Assembly (NCBI GenBank): GCA_020052235.1
Contig: JAGVPM010000127.1
Span: forward strand, 1-48,388
Source of the DNA: Candidatus Goldiibacteriota bacterium
GTDB lineage: Bacteria > Oederibacteriota > JAAXVQ01
DNA length: 48,388 nt
Direction: 5' to 3'
Shown here: in pieces, positions 8,496 to 17,713 of the stretch
Layout: every line of letters begins with the position of its first letter
Numbering within the stretch: position 1 is the stretch's first letter
Notes under the pieces: model-generated
What the model saw: the letters and a program-made list of their open reading frames with translations, nothing else
The model's database searches: none
Told to the model about the DNA's origin: nothing
Translations under genes and position numbers: made by a program

Positions 8496-9176
8496 ATGTT
8501 CGCAAATATGACGTTGTGGCAGTTGTTGGCAAAGGGCGGTTGGACCATGATTATCCTGCTGGGATTTTCAGGGGTCTCCTGGTTTATTATTTTTGAGCGC
8601 ATTATTCGCTATCACCAGGCAAAATTGGATGTGGACGGATTTATGGCTAAAATTAAAAAACTGGTGCAAACCAATCATATGGTAGAAGCCGCGGATTTGT
8701 GCCAGGAAACGCCTGGGCCCGTGGCCGCGACCCTCAAGGCGGGATTGCGGCATTTTGACAAAGGCGTGGTTTCGGCGCGTGAAGCCATGGAGCGGGTCAG
8801 TGCCATGGAACTGCTCCGCTTGGAGCATATGCTTTCCACCCTGGCCACGGTGGGTTCGGTTTCTCCATTTGTGGGGTTGTTCGGAACCGTGCTGGGGATT
8901 ATCAGCGCCTTTACCGCGTTGGCGGGCAATGCAGGCGCGGGTCCCACGGTTGTTGCCAATGGCATTGCCGAAGCCTTGGTGGCCACGGCCGCTGGTTTGT
9001 TTACGGCCGTACCGGCCGTGGTTTTATATAACTATTTCGTCCGGCGCGTTACCCGGTTCGATACCGAGATGGCAACAACCGCTTCGGATTTATTGGATGC
9101 CATGTACACCAAAAGTGAGCCGGAAGATAATTCAGCACCCGCCACGCCCACGCATTTGCGCCCGGGGAGGGGTTAA
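8496..9176 (+). CDS. exbB: ExbB/TolQ-type proton channel subunit
   Basis: A 226-residue inner-membrane protein of the MotA/TolQ/ExbB family. It has three hydrophobic segments (about residues 15-37, 122-147 and 160-185) with the long cytoplasmic loop between the first two. The signature FVGLFGTVLGIISAF occurs in the second segment and GIAEALVATAAGLFTAVPAVV in the third. With ExbD it forms the proton-driven motor that energises TonB. A strong AGGAGG ribosome site precedes the ATG. exbD follows after 2 bases. TolQ is the alternative family name, but the adjacent tonB gene and receptor-like barrel favour ExbB. Confidence 0.95.
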   Translation: MFANMTLWQLLAKGGWTMIILLGFSGVSWFIIFERIIRYHQAKLDVDGFMAKIKKLVQTNHMVEAADLCQETPGPVAATLKAGLRHFDKGVVSAREAMERVSAMELLRLEHMLSTLATVGSVSPFVGLFGTVLGIISAFTALAGNAGAGPTVVANGIAEALVATAAGLFTAVPAVVLYNYFVRRVTRFDTEMATTASDLLDAMYTKSEPEDNSAPATPTHLRPGRG

Positions 9177-9178
9177 CC

Positions 9179-9616
9179 ATGCGCCGACCTGCGCAACGCA
9201 ACCGGGTCATGGGGGAGATTAATATTACCCCGTTGACCGATGTTATGTTGGTGTTGTTGGTGATTTTTATGGTTACCACGCCTTTGATTTTAAAGGCGGG
9301 AATTGACATTAATCTGCCCAAAGCCCATGTTAAACCGGCTTCGCCGATCCAGCGGCTTACCATTTCACTGAGTGCGGACGGAAAAGTTATGCTGGATAAT
9401 GAAGCGATTGCTTTGGACCAATTGGGCCCGCGCTTGAGCACGATGTTTAAACAAGGCGCGGATCCCAGTGTGACGGTTTCAGCCGACGAACAGGTTCCCT
9501 ACGGAGATGCGGTCCGGGTTTTGGATATTGCGCGGCAAGCCGGAGCCGCCAAACTTGTTTTGGCCGCGGAACCGGTTTCTTTGCCCCTAATGTCTCAGGA
9601 GATGATGAAAAAGTGA
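9179..9616 (+). CDS. exbD: ExbD/TolR-type motor subunit
   Basis: A 145-residue protein with one N-terminal membrane segment (about residues 20-40) and a periplasmic domain. The segment contains the family signature ITPLTDVMLVLLVIFMV, and Asp21 is the conserved proton-carrying residue. The periplasmic part has the usual VTVSADEQVPYGDAVRVLDIARQAGA pattern in short form. It starts 2 bases after exbB and its TGA overlaps the GTG start of tonB, indicating translational coupling. Confidence 0.95.
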   Translation: MRRPAQRNRVMGEINITPLTDVMLVLLVIFMVTTPLILKAGIDINLPKAHVKPASPIQRLTISLSADGKVMLDNEAIALDQLGPRLSTMFKQGADPSVTVSADEQVPYGDAVRVLDIARQAGAAKLVLAAEPVSLPLMSQEMMKK

Positions 9617-10308
9617 CCTTGGATCGAACCACGGGTTTTTCAATAACCTTGGCTTGTGTCCTGCATGGCTTGCTGGCTTTGGGACTGGGTTCTTTGGCCT
9701 TGTCCAGCAAGCCGGTTTCACAAGTTCCCATGCTGATCGAAGTGACACTGCTGGGTACCGGTGCGCCGCAATCCATGTCCGAAGGCATAAAAGACACGGG
9801 TGAAGTGGTCGCCCCCAAGGGGGATGAAGCCGGGAAGGCACCGGCCATAACGCCTGAGCAAATCAAAGCTTGGCAAACGGAGCGCCGGAAACAAATGATC
9901 CGTGAATTGGCGCAATCGCGGAATAACGTTAAAATCGGCGTTTCGGCCAAGGAATTGCGGCAGCAAAGCGCGGGTTTGGCAGAAGGCCGGGGAGCCGGTG
10001 AATACGGGCAGCCCGGGTCGCCGAACGGCACCCTGAGTTTATCCGGCGCCATTGCCACCCGCGGATATAAAGAACCGGATTTTTCGGTTTTGAAGTCTTT
10101 GATTACCGAAGAAACCCAGTTGCGCCTGAATTTAATTGTGTCTCCCGGCGGCGAGGTCAGGCAGGCGACCCTGTTTGAGACCTCGGGGTACCCGTTTGTG
10201 GATCAAAAGGCGATTGAAATGGCCCGCAAGATTACGTTTGATCCGCTTCCGACCGATTGGAAACAAGTGGAACAATCGGGTATTTTAACCATTAAATTGA
10301 AGTTGTAG
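9613..10308 (+). CDS. tonB: TonB-family energy transducer
   Basis: A 231-residue protein starting at GTG 9613 in a GTGA overlap with exbD. It has a short cytoplasmic N-terminus, one membrane anchor (about residues 8-28), a periplasmic linker containing Lys/Gln-rich helical sequence, and a C-terminal TonB domain (about residues 150-231) with the typical LRLNLIVSPGGEV, ETSGYPFVDQKAIE and ITFDPL elements. The linker is less proline-rich than enterobacterial TonB. It should carry force from ExbBD to the outer-membrane barrel encoded upstream. The next gene begins one base after the stop. Confidence 0.92.
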   Translation: MTLDRTTGFSITLACVLHGLLALGLGSLALSSKPVSQVPMLIEVTLLGTGAPQSMSEGIKDTGEVVAPKGDEAGKAPAITPEQIKAWQTERRKQMIRELAQSRNNVKIGVSAKELRQQSAGLAEGRGAGEYGQPGSPNGTLSLSGAIATRGYKEPDFSVLKSLITEETQLRLNLIVSPGGEVRQATLFETSGYPFVDQKAIEMARKITFDPLPTDWKQVEQSGILTIKLKL

Positions 10309-10309
10309 C

Positions 10310-13234
10310 ATGGACTTCTCACTGGAACGGATCCTCGCTGATTTAAATACCAACCAACAAGCCGCGGTATTGCATCGAACCGGGCCTCAATTGGTGATTG
10401 CCGGAGCCGGCACTGGGAAAACCACGGTCATCACCAAGCGCATTGCCTATCTGGTGGCGGAAAAAATTTGTTCAGCCAAGGAAATTCTGGCATTAACCTT
10501 TACGGATAAAGCCGCCGAAGAAATGGAAAGCCGCGTTGATCTGTTGGTCCCCTATGGGTATACCGACAGCACCATTTGCACCTTTCATGCCTTTGGCGAG
10601 AGGGTATTGCGGGAACAGGGATTTTTGTTGGGGCTTACCCCGGATTACCGGGTTTTATCCCAAGCCGAGCAATTGGTTTTTTTGCGGGAACGCCTGTTTG
10701 ATTTGCCCTTGGCCAAGCTGCGGCCTTTGGGAGACCCGACCCGGCATTTGGGAATCATCCTTTCCACCATATCCCGCGCCAAAGATGAGGATGTTTCCCC
10801 GGCGCGCTATCTGGAATTTTGCACTCAACAATGGGAAACGGCCCGCACGGCCGGAGACGAAGCGCAGAGTGCATATTGGGAAAAACAGTCGGAACTGGCG
10901 GCTATTTATACCCAGTATCAAACTTGGATGATGGCAACCGGTTTTGTGGATTTTGGCGATTTGATCACCTTGACCTTGGAATTGTTCCGCAAACATCCGG
11001 ATATCTTGGAGGAATTCCGGCAACGATACCAATATATTTTAGTGGATGAGTTCCAGGACACCAATGTCGCACAATTTGAGTTAATCAAATTGCTGGCCGG
11101 GGATAAGGCCAATTTAACCGTGGTCGGGGATGATGATCAAAGCATTTACAAATTCCGCGGCGCCGCCATTTCCAATATCCTGCAATTTACCCACCTGTAT
11201 CCCCAGACGCAAATCCGGGTTTTAAATGAAAATTACCGGTCGGCGCAAGGCATCTTGGATTCGGCCAACAGGCTGATCCATCACAATGATCCGGACCGCT
11301 TGGAATGCAAGCATGGTTTGAATAAGCGGTTGATTTCGCAGCGCGGCGAGGGCTTGCCGGTTTCGTTTCACCCATTTGACGGGGTTTCGGGGGAAGCGGA
11401 CTGGGTGGCGCAGCAAATTCTGCAACGCCAAGCCCAGGGCCGTCCTTGGACGGATTTTTGCATTTTGGTCCGCTCCAACCAACAGGCCGATCCGTTTATC
11501 CGGGCCTTGAATCTGCGGGGGATTCCGTTCCGTTTTTCGGGCAGTCAGGGACTTTACAAACGTCCCGAAGTTAAATTGTGCCTGGCATTTTTAAGGGCCG
11601 TGGCTGATCCCAATCATTCCTTGTCCTGGCACGAATTGGCCGCTTCCGAATTATATAATGTTCCGGCTCAGGATTTGGCGGTCTTGACCGCGCAATGCCA
11701 GCGCAGTCATAAGCCGTTGAGTCAAGGCATATATTGGGCGCTGCATTTGGAAGAAAATCCGGTGCTCACGGACGAAGGGAAGCCGGCCTGCGCGAAATTG
11801 GTTGAGGACATCCACAAATATACTGAACTGGCCCGGCGCCTGCCTACGGGCCAGGTGTTGTACCGGTTTTTATCCGAGAGCGGCTTGCTGAGCCAGTATA
11901 CCCAGGCCAATACCGTGGAAGCGGATTTTGCCATTAAAAATTTGGCCAAGTTTTTCAATCTGGTTCAAAGGTACGAACGGCTTGCCCCCCTGGACCGGGT
12001 GCTTTATTTTGTGCGGCATTTGGATATGCTGCAGGATGCAGGGGACGATCCGGCCTTGGCTGAACCTGACGAAGATTTGGATGCGGTTACCATCTATACG
12101 GTTCACCGGTCCAAGGGTTTGGAATTTCCCGTGGTGTTTATGGTGGGCATGGCAGCCAACCGTTTCCCGCCGGTTTCACGTCAGGCTTCCATGGGATTTC
12201 CGGTTGAACTTGCCAAGGAAGAAGGCGTCCTGCAGGATCCGTTTTTGGCTGAAGAACGCCGGTTGTGTTATGTGGGCATGACCCGGGCCAAGGAAGAATT
12301 GATGCTTACGGCAGCCAGGGACTATGGCGGGAAACGCATGTATAAGATCTCGCGGTTTGTTCTGGAAGCCTTGGAATTGCCCCCGGCGTTTGCGCAGACA
12401 CAAAAAATAATTTCGACGGGCATGGAACAAATCCACGCGCATGCGCCAGTGCCGGAAGAGAAGCTGTTGCCTTTGAATCCCTTGCCGGAAAATGCGCCAT
12501 TGGCACTTTCGTATTACCAGATTAATGATTTTTTAACGTGTCCTTTGAAGTACAAATATATCCATCTTTTGCACATTCCGGTATTGCCGCATCATGCACT
12601 CATCTATGGCAATGCCTTGCATACCGCGATTCAGGCATTTTATCGCCAGCGCCTGCGGGATAATACCCTCATGTTGGAAGAAGAAGTCCGGGCTGTCTTT
12701 GAGAAGGCCTGGGTAAATGAAGGCTTTATTTCGCGCGAACATGAGGAAATGCGGTTTCAAACCGGTTTGAAAGTAATTCAGAGAATACTGAATAAGGAAC
12801 GCGTAACTCCTTCAAATCCAAGATTTATTGAAAAGTCTTTCAACTATACTTTAGGCCCTAATAAAATTGTGGGACGCATTGACCGGGTTGATATCTTGGC
12901 AGATTCCAAAGCCGTGATTATTGATTATAAAAGCACCGAAGTGCATAGTCAGGAAGATGCTGATTTGAAGGCCAAAGAGAGCATGCAGTTAAAGATTTAT
13001 GCGGCTGCCTGGCTGCGTACCGAAGGCGCGCTTCCGGACCGGTTGGAACTCCATTTTCTGGATTCGGACCGGATCGGCGGGGTGGTTTTTAGTGAAGCTG
13101 ATATAGACGCGGTAGAGGCAAAAATCGTGGAAGTGGCGGACGAAATCCGCAAACAAAAGTTTCCTTCCAAAGCCGGTGCCTGGACTTGCAGCTATTGTCC
13201 TTACCGGGTTATTTGCCCGGATGCCGAGAATTGA
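10310..13234 (+). CDS. UvrD-like superfamily 1 helicase fused to a PD-(D/E)XK nuclease with Fe-S staple
   Basis: A 974-residue DNA helicase-nuclease. The helicase part carries all SF1A motifs: GAGTGKTT (Walker A, near residue 32), ALTFTDKAAEEM, VDEFQDTN (Walker B), VVGDDDQSIYKFRGA, LNENYRS, TVHRSKGLEFPVVF and YVGMTRAKEEL. The C-terminal 230 residues form a PD-(D/E)XK nuclease with GRIDRVDI, IIDYKST, a lone Cys in FLTCPLKYKY and a terminal CSYCPYRVIC. The four cysteines match the 4Fe-4S staple known from AddB and Cas4-type nucleases. This suggests double-strand-break processing or DNA repair. It starts 1 base after tonB, which places it in the Ton operon without an obvious functional link. Confidence 0.9.
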   Translation: MDFSLERILADLNTNQQAAVLHRTGPQLVIAGAGTGKTTVITKRIAYLVAEKICSAKEILALTFTDKAAEEMESRVDLLVPYGYTDSTICTFHAFGERVLREQGFLLGLTPDYRVLSQAEQLVFLRERLFDLPLAKLRPLGDPTRHLGIILSTISRAKDEDVSPARYLEFCTQQWETARTAGDEAQSAYWEKQSELAAIYTQYQTWMMATGFVDFGDLITLTLELFRKHPDILEEFRQRYQYILVDEFQDTNVAQFELIKLLAGDKANLTVVGDDDQSIYKFRGAAISNILQFTHLYPQTQIRVLNENYRSAQGILDSANRLIHHNDPDRLECKHGLNKRLISQRGEGLPVSFHPFDGVSGEADWVAQQILQRQAQGRPWTDFCILVRSNQQADPFIRALNLRGIPFRFSGSQGLYKRPEVKLCLAFLRAVADPNHSLSWHELAASELYNVPAQDLAVLTAQCQRSHKPLSQGIYWALHLEENPVLTDEGKPACAKLVEDIHKYTELARRLPTGQVLYRFLSESGLLSQYTQANTVEADFAIKNLAKFFNLVQRYERLAPLDRVLYFVRHLDMLQDAGDDPALAEPDEDLDAVTIYTVHRSKGLEFPVVFMVGMAANRFPPVSRQASMGFPVELAKEEGVLQDPFLAEERRLCYVGMTRAKEELMLTAARDYGGKRMYKISRFVLEALELPPAFAQTQKIISTGMEQIHAHAPVPEEKLLPLNPLPENAPLALSYYQINDFLTCPLKYKYIHLLHIPVLPHHALIYGNALHTAIQAFYRQRLRDNTLMLEEEVRAVFEKAWVNEGFISREHEEMRFQTGLKVIQRILNKERVTPSNPRFIEKSFNYTLGPNKIVGRIDRVDILADSKAVIIDYKSTEVHSQEDADLKAKESMQLKIYAAAWLRTEGALPDRLELHFLDSDRIGGVVFSEADIDAVEAKIVEVADEIRKQKFPSKAGAWTCSYCPYRVICPDAEN

Positions 13235-13286
13235 AGAGTGTGATAGTATGATGCGGCGGAAGTTTAATTACAGAAAGGAATTGAAT

Positions 13287-14471
13287 ATGTTTAGAACGTC
13301 GATCATTGCTTTGACGCTGGGCATGATGCTGATAAGTGCTTGTGCCACGACGCATGCCAAGCGCAAAGGTGCGTTTTATCCCGCGCGTATTCCGGCTTCT
13401 TCGGAAACTCAGCGTTTGGCCAATGTCCGGGTGGCGTTGTTCCAATCCATCCCGCGCCTGCGGGTTGCGTCGAAAGAACCGGTGAAAATTTATGACATGA
13501 ACACCCGGTCGATGATGGCGGATTCGGTTTTAAAAGAAGAGAGCCAATTGACTCCCCGGAATCAGCATTTTATGCTGAACGGGCAAACCCTGCTGGCGCA
13601 AAAAATTCGTTTGGTTCCGGCGGAAAAAGATTTTATTAAATGCAATGGGCAGCGTTTTCGGGGGCAAATTGAGGTGAGTTGCAATGCCCGAGGGGGATTG
13701 CTGGTAGTGAATTTTGTGCCGCTTGAAGAATACGTAAAAGGCGTGGTGCCCAATGAAGTCCAGGGCAATTGGCCCTTGGAAGCATTGAAAGCGCAAGCCG
13801 TGGCCGCGCGCACATTCACCTTGTCGCGCATGGGTTCATCCGCGAATGCGGAATTCGACGTTGAGGCCAATACCAACAGCCAGGTTTACCGGGGAATGGA
13901 TTCGGAACGGGAGGCCACCAACCAGGCCGTCGAGGGTACGGCCCATTTGGCCGCAACCTATCAGGGCCGGTTTATTTCAGCTTTTTACCATTCCAATTGC
14001 GGGGGGCATACGGCGGACGTAAGGAACGTTTGGGGCAATGATATTGTTTACCTTAAGGGCGTTGCTTGCGGTTTTTGCGATGACAGTCCGCATTACAACT
14101 GGTCTTTAACACTTTCCTTAAAGGAGATCACCAATTTACTTTCGCAGCGCAATATTGAATTCATCCGCAGCATTGAAGTCATGGGCCGCTTGCCCGACAA
14201 CCGGGTTTTAAGCCTGGAGATTGTGCACGGAGGCGGCAAAGAGATTATGAAAGCCCCAGCGTTCCGGATGCTGCTCGGTCCCGAACGGTTGAAAAGCACG
14301 AATTTTGAAATTACACCCAATGCCAAGTCGCTGGTATTCAAAGGCAAAGGCTGGGGGCACGGCGTGGGTTTATGCCAGGAAGGCGCTTATGGCATGGCGC
14401 GCGCCGGATATGGATTCAGTGAGATTTTAGAATATTATTATCCTGGGATTGAAATTAAGTTTTTGGAATGA
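13287..14471 (+). CDS. SpoIID/LytB-type peptidoglycan lytic transglycosylase, lipoprotein
   Basis: A 394-residue protein from the ATG at 13287, chosen because AAAGGA lies 8 bases upstream and a lipoprotein signal follows (hydrophobic segment then LISAC, lipidation at about Cys20). The longer frame from 13176 overlaps the helicase gene and adds an unlikely N-terminus. The SpoIID signature is clear: VPLEEYVKGVVPNEV, LKAQAVAARTF, SAFYHSNCGGHTADV, WGNDIVYLKGV and the C-terminal GKGWGHGVGLCQEGAYGMA. SpoIID cleaves glycan strands without stem peptides. In a double-membraned bacterium the role is likely wall remodelling or division, not sporulation. The stop overlaps queA (ATGA). Confidence 0.93.
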   Translation: MFRTSIIALTLGMMLISACATTHAKRKGAFYPARIPASSETQRLANVRVALFQSIPRLRVASKEPVKIYDMNTRSMMADSVLKEESQLTPRNQHFMLNGQTLLAQKIRLVPAEKDFIKCNGQRFRGQIEVSCNARGGLLVVNFVPLEEYVKGVVPNEVQGNWPLEALKAQAVAARTFTLSRMGSSANAEFDVEANTNSQVYRGMDSEREATNQAVEGTAHLAATYQGRFISAFYHSNCGGHTADVRNVWGNDIVYLKGVACGFCDDSPHYNWSLTLSLKEITNLLSQRNIEFIRSIEVMGRLPDNRVLSLEIVHGGGKEIMKAPAFRMLLGPERLKSTNFEITPNAKSLVFKGKGWGHGVGLCQEGAYGMARAGYGFSEILEYYYPGIEIKFLE

Positions 14472-15514
14472 GCGCGCCTATGTTGGCCAAAGATTTTTCC
14501 TTTCAGTTGCCGCCTGAATTAATCGCGCAAATTCCGCGGCGACGGGGATTTTCCCGCTTGTTGGTCGTGCCTCAAGAAAAACAGCAGCCCCTGGTCCATA
14601 CCATGATCCGTTCCTTGCCCGGACAGTTGGAGCCCGGGGATTGCCTGGTGGTGAACAATTCCAAAGTCATTCCCGCCCGCTTGCGGGCCATCAAGCAGCC
14701 CACCGGTGCGCGCATGGAAATATTGCTTCATCGCGAACTCTCACCCGGGACGTGGGAAGCGTTGGTGCGTCCTTACCGGCGGGTAAAATCCGGCATGGTA
14801 TTGCGGGTGGGAAGCGGCGATATCCGCGTGGCCGGGCTTTGCGGCGAAGGCCGGATTGTGGTGGATTTCGGATCGCGCCGGATCGCCCAGCGGATTATGC
14901 GCCAGCATGGCGAACCGCCCTTGCCGCCCTATATCCGCCGGAGCGGCCGGACCGATTGGCAAGCCGACCGCCGGCGGTACCAAACGCTATTTGCCCATCC
15001 GCCGGGATCGGTTGCGGCGCCTACGGCAGGGCTGCATTTTTCAGCAGGGCTTTTAAAGCAGTTGCAGGCACGCGGAGTGAACATAGTAACCATCACTCTC
15101 CATGTCGGTTGGGGCACGTTTTCACCGCTCCCCGAAGGGGATCTGACCGGCCGCTCCCTGCATCCGGAGCGGTATTTTATTCCCAAGGAAACTGTGGCTG
15201 CGATTGCCCGCTGCCATGCAGAGCAAAAACGCGTCATCGCATGCGGCACTACCGTGACACGCGCTTTGGAAGCGGCGGCACTGAGTCCGGGGAACCTGCA
15301 TGCCGGAGAGGGCGAAACCGGGATTTTCATTCAGCCCGGCTATCGCTGGAAAATCATCGATGGATTGCTGACCAATTTTCACCTGCCGGAATCGTCCTTA
15401 TTTATGCTGGTGTGCGCCCGGGGAGGGAAACAACGCATTTTGCAGGCCTATCAGGAAGCGATCAGCCAAAAATATCATTTTTATAGTTACGGAGATGCGA
15501 TGCTTTTGTTATGA
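14468..15514 (+). CDS. queA: S-adenosylmethionine:tRNA ribosyltransferase-isomerase
   Basis: A 348-residue QueA of full family length. It transfers and isomerises the ribosyl group of SAM onto preQ1-modified tRNA to give epoxyqueuosine. Family blocks seen: FSFQLPPELIAQIP at the N-terminus, DCLVVNNSKVIPARL, PPLPPYIRR, VAAPTAGLHFSAGLL, TLHVGWGTFSP, VIACGTTVTRALE and LLTNFHLPESSLFMLV. It is translationally coupled to the SpoIID gene by ATGA. The other tRNA enzyme of the pathway, tgt, lies about 15 kb downstream instead of next to it as in many bacteria. Confidence 0.97.
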   Translation: MSAPMLAKDFSFQLPPELIAQIPRRRGFSRLLVVPQEKQQPLVHTMIRSLPGQLEPGDCLVVNNSKVIPARLRAIKQPTGARMEILLHRELSPGTWEALVRPYRRVKSGMVLRVGSGDIRVAGLCGEGRIVVDFGSRRIAQRIMRQHGEPPLPPYIRRSGRTDWQADRRRYQTLFAHPPGSVAAPTAGLHFSAGLLKQLQARGVNIVTITLHVGWGTFSPLPEGDLTGRSLHPERYFIPKETVAAIARCHAEQKRVIACGTTVTRALEAAALSPGNLHAGEGETGIFIQPGYRWKIIDGLLTNFHLPESSLFMLVCARGGKQRILQAYQEAISQKYHFYSYGDAMLLL

Positions 15515-15566
15515 TACCAAGAGTACTGAAAAAATAAGGTGAAAAGGTATTGGTCCATACCAAACC

Positions 15567-17657
15567 ATGAGCCCTAAACTATTGTTAACCTTTTTCAACA
15601 CCATTGAAACGCAGCGGGCCTCTCTATTGGAAGTATTATCTCAAACCCCGGAACGCACCGGGGCGCTGTCGGCCCGCAAAAAAAACTATCTGAATAATTT
15701 TAAAAAGCATGCGCAGGTCATTTTTGAAGTTTTTTTCCCCCCGCAATGCGACTTGAGCCGGAAAGGCTGGAATGAATCCGCCCGCCGCAGGCAAATTCTG
15801 AACATTCAAAAAATCACCGATACGTCACTGGGATTTGAAGTGCTCTGGGACATCATGCGCGAGGTCCGCAGCCTGATTCACGGCCATATCGAAATCCGCA
15901 GCCTGATTCACGGGCATGTTGAAAATGAGGCTGCGAAATCCCAGCGGGTTACGCTGCATGAAGCCTGGGAAACACTGTGGCTTCAGGGTGTGGCGGAAGC
16001 CGTCAAGGCTTATTTGCAGAAACGCGACAAGGCCTTGCGGGAAAAAAGCATGGAAAGTTCGATTCTGTTTCATACGCTGCAAAGCCTTTCGGCAGAGCCG
16101 GATTTGGACACCCTGTTGCACAAAGTTGTGGCGCAGGCGGCCGCACTTATGCATGCCAAACAAGTGTATCTGTTTTGGGCCGAGGAATTTGTAAACGGGA
16201 CCGTGAAACAACACCGGTTGCAATTGAAAGCGACCAATCATTCGGGAACGGCCTACGGAGAATACCTGATCGGTTTTGGGGATGGGCCGATCGGGAAAGC
16301 GGCGGAAACGCGCCAGCCCTTGATCGTGGATGATTATCAAGGCGTTTCTGAAAAGATACCTTTTTTATCCGATGTGGATCAAATGCTGATCGTGCCGATT
16401 GTTTATTCGGAAGATGTGTTGGGGGTTTTGGTTACGGCCGATACCCGGAAACGCCGCCGGTTTGTTGCCTCGGACCAGGAATTGTTGATGATTTTTATGA
16501 ATCAGATTGCCGCGATGCTGAAAACGGTCATACTGTATCAACGGCAGGCGGATATTGCCGCGGTGATGGAAGAAAAAAACCGTATTCTTGAATCCCAGGC
16601 GGATGTGATTTTGCGCAAAAAAGCGCAATTGGAAGTTATGAATGAAGTGGGCCAACAGATTAATTCCTCCCTGGATCTGCCCGAGGTATTGTCGCTTTTA
16701 ACCCGGCATGCGGCGGAAAGCATTGGCGTGAACCGCAGCGTGGTTTGGCTGATGAATGAAAAGAAAACAGGCTTGGACGCGGTCGCGGCGTATGGTTTCC
16801 CTCAAGGGCTGCTCAGCCAGGTTTCGCTGTTTCTGCCGGATATGCGCAAGACGAGATTTTTTCAGGCTTTGTTTGAACGCCATGCGGTTGAAATTTCCGA
16901 AGGCCAGGATACGGAATTTTTCCAGAAAAAATTGCAGGCGTTAACCAATATCCAGTCATTGCTGGTGGTGCCCTTGCTTTTGAAACAGCATGCGGTGGGG
17001 TTGCTCTCGGTGGATGATACCCGCGAAAAACACGAGTTTTTGGAGGATGAAGTCACCTTGGTTTCGGCCGTTGCCAATCAGGCGATTTTGGCCATAGAAA
17101 ACGCCCGCCTGCATCAACAGGTTAAGGAACAAGCCATTACGGATGTGATGACCGGTTTGTTTAATCACCGCTACTTTCAGCTGCGGTTTACGGAGGAATT
17201 TTCGAATTCCAAACGGTACGGCAACGCGCTTTCCGTTATCATGATGGACATCGATCATTTTAAGCACTACAACGACACCTATGGCCATATTGCCGGTGAT
17301 TTGGCCCTGAAAGAAATCGCGCAGTTAACCAAAGTGTCGATGCGCGAGAATGATATTTTAGCCCGGTACGGCGGGGAAGAGTTCGTTATTATTTTACCCA
17401 TGACCAATTTGGAAGGCGCTCAGGTAGTCGCCGAACGCATCCGCAGCGGGGTGCAGGAATGCAAATTTTTGGGTGATTTCAATCTTCCGCAAGTCAGCAT
17501 TACCGTCTCGTTGGGCGTTTCCACGTATTCCGCCTCGCATAATAAAAGTGAAATACTCCTGCGTGAAGCCGATACGGCCCTTTATCAAGCCAAAGAAGGC
17601 GGCAGGAATCGGGTAGTTATTTATAACCCCGGCATGCCTGAGGAATCACAAGTGTAG
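15567..17657 (+). CDS. Cytoplasmic diguanylate cyclase with two GAF domains
   Basis: A 696-residue protein with no membrane segment. Order: an N-terminal helical region (1-160), GAF domain (about 170-320), coiled coil (about 325-355), second GAF (about 360-510), GGDEF domain (about 520-690). The active site reads RYGGEEF, an accepted variant of GGDEF, and an intact RxxD inhibitory site (REND) lies five residues before it, so product inhibition is expected. The metal-binding MDIDHFKHYND block is present. It makes cyclic di-GMP from GTP in response to ligands of the GAF domains. A 30-base tandem duplication sits in the N-terminal region. A PilZ effector gene lies further along the window. Confidence 0.95.
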   Translation: MSPKLLLTFFNTIETQRASLLEVLSQTPERTGALSARKKNYLNNFKKHAQVIFEVFFPPQCDLSRKGWNESARRRQILNIQKITDTSLGFEVLWDIMREVRSLIHGHIEIRSLIHGHVENEAAKSQRVTLHEAWETLWLQGVAEAVKAYLQKRDKALREKSMESSILFHTLQSLSAEPDLDTLLHKVVAQAAALMHAKQVYLFWAEEFVNGTVKQHRLQLKATNHSGTAYGEYLIGFGDGPIGKAAETRQPLIVDDYQGVSEKIPFLSDVDQMLIVPIVYSEDVLGVLVTADTRKRRRFVASDQELLMIFMNQIAAMLKTVILYQRQADIAAVMEEKNRILESQADVILRKKAQLEVMNEVGQQINSSLDLPEVLSLLTRHAAESIGVNRSVVWLMNEKKTGLDAVAAYGFPQGLLSQVSLFLPDMRKTRFFQALFERHAVEISEGQDTEFFQKKLQALTNIQSLLVVPLLLKQHAVGLLSVDDTREKHEFLEDEVTLVSAVANQAILAIENARLHQQVKEQAITDVMTGLFNHRYFQLRFTEEFSNSKRYGNALSVIMMDIDHFKHYNDTYGHIAGDLALKEIAQLTKVSMRENDILARYGGEEFVIILPMTNLEGAQVVAERIRSGVQECKFLGDFNLPQVSITVSLGVSTYSASHNKSEILLREADTALYQAKEGGRNRVVIYNPGMPEESQV
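15866..15925 (+). repeat. 30-base tandem duplication inside the diguanylate cyclase gene
   Basis: CCGCAGCCTGATTCACGG recurs exactly 30 bases apart (15866 and 15896). The encoded peptide repeats RSLIHGH twice in a row. The second copy has diverged slightly at its 3' end (GGCATGTTGAA against GCCATATCGAA), so the duplication is not brand new. Confidence 0.85.
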
Positions 17658-17713
17658 TGTCCACACGGGCCGTCATTCCTTACATAATATTTTTTTGAAA
17701 TCTTGAGGTATCA

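Noticed and set aside
13176-13286. A longer start for the SpoIID protein
   Set aside because: The extension lies inside the helicase gene, and the ATG at 13287 gives a proper lipoprotein signal with a ribosome site.
14641-15486. A 281-codon open frame on the plus strand inside queA
   Set aside because: It is a shifted frame of queA, which has all family motifs. The shifted translation is rich in Arg/Ala/Pro without domains and has no ribosome site.
15866-15925. A CRISPR-like or direct-repeat array
   Set aside because: There are only two in-frame 30-base units with no spacers. The blade-encoding repeats at 19150-20300 and 47121-48200 are also protein repeats.
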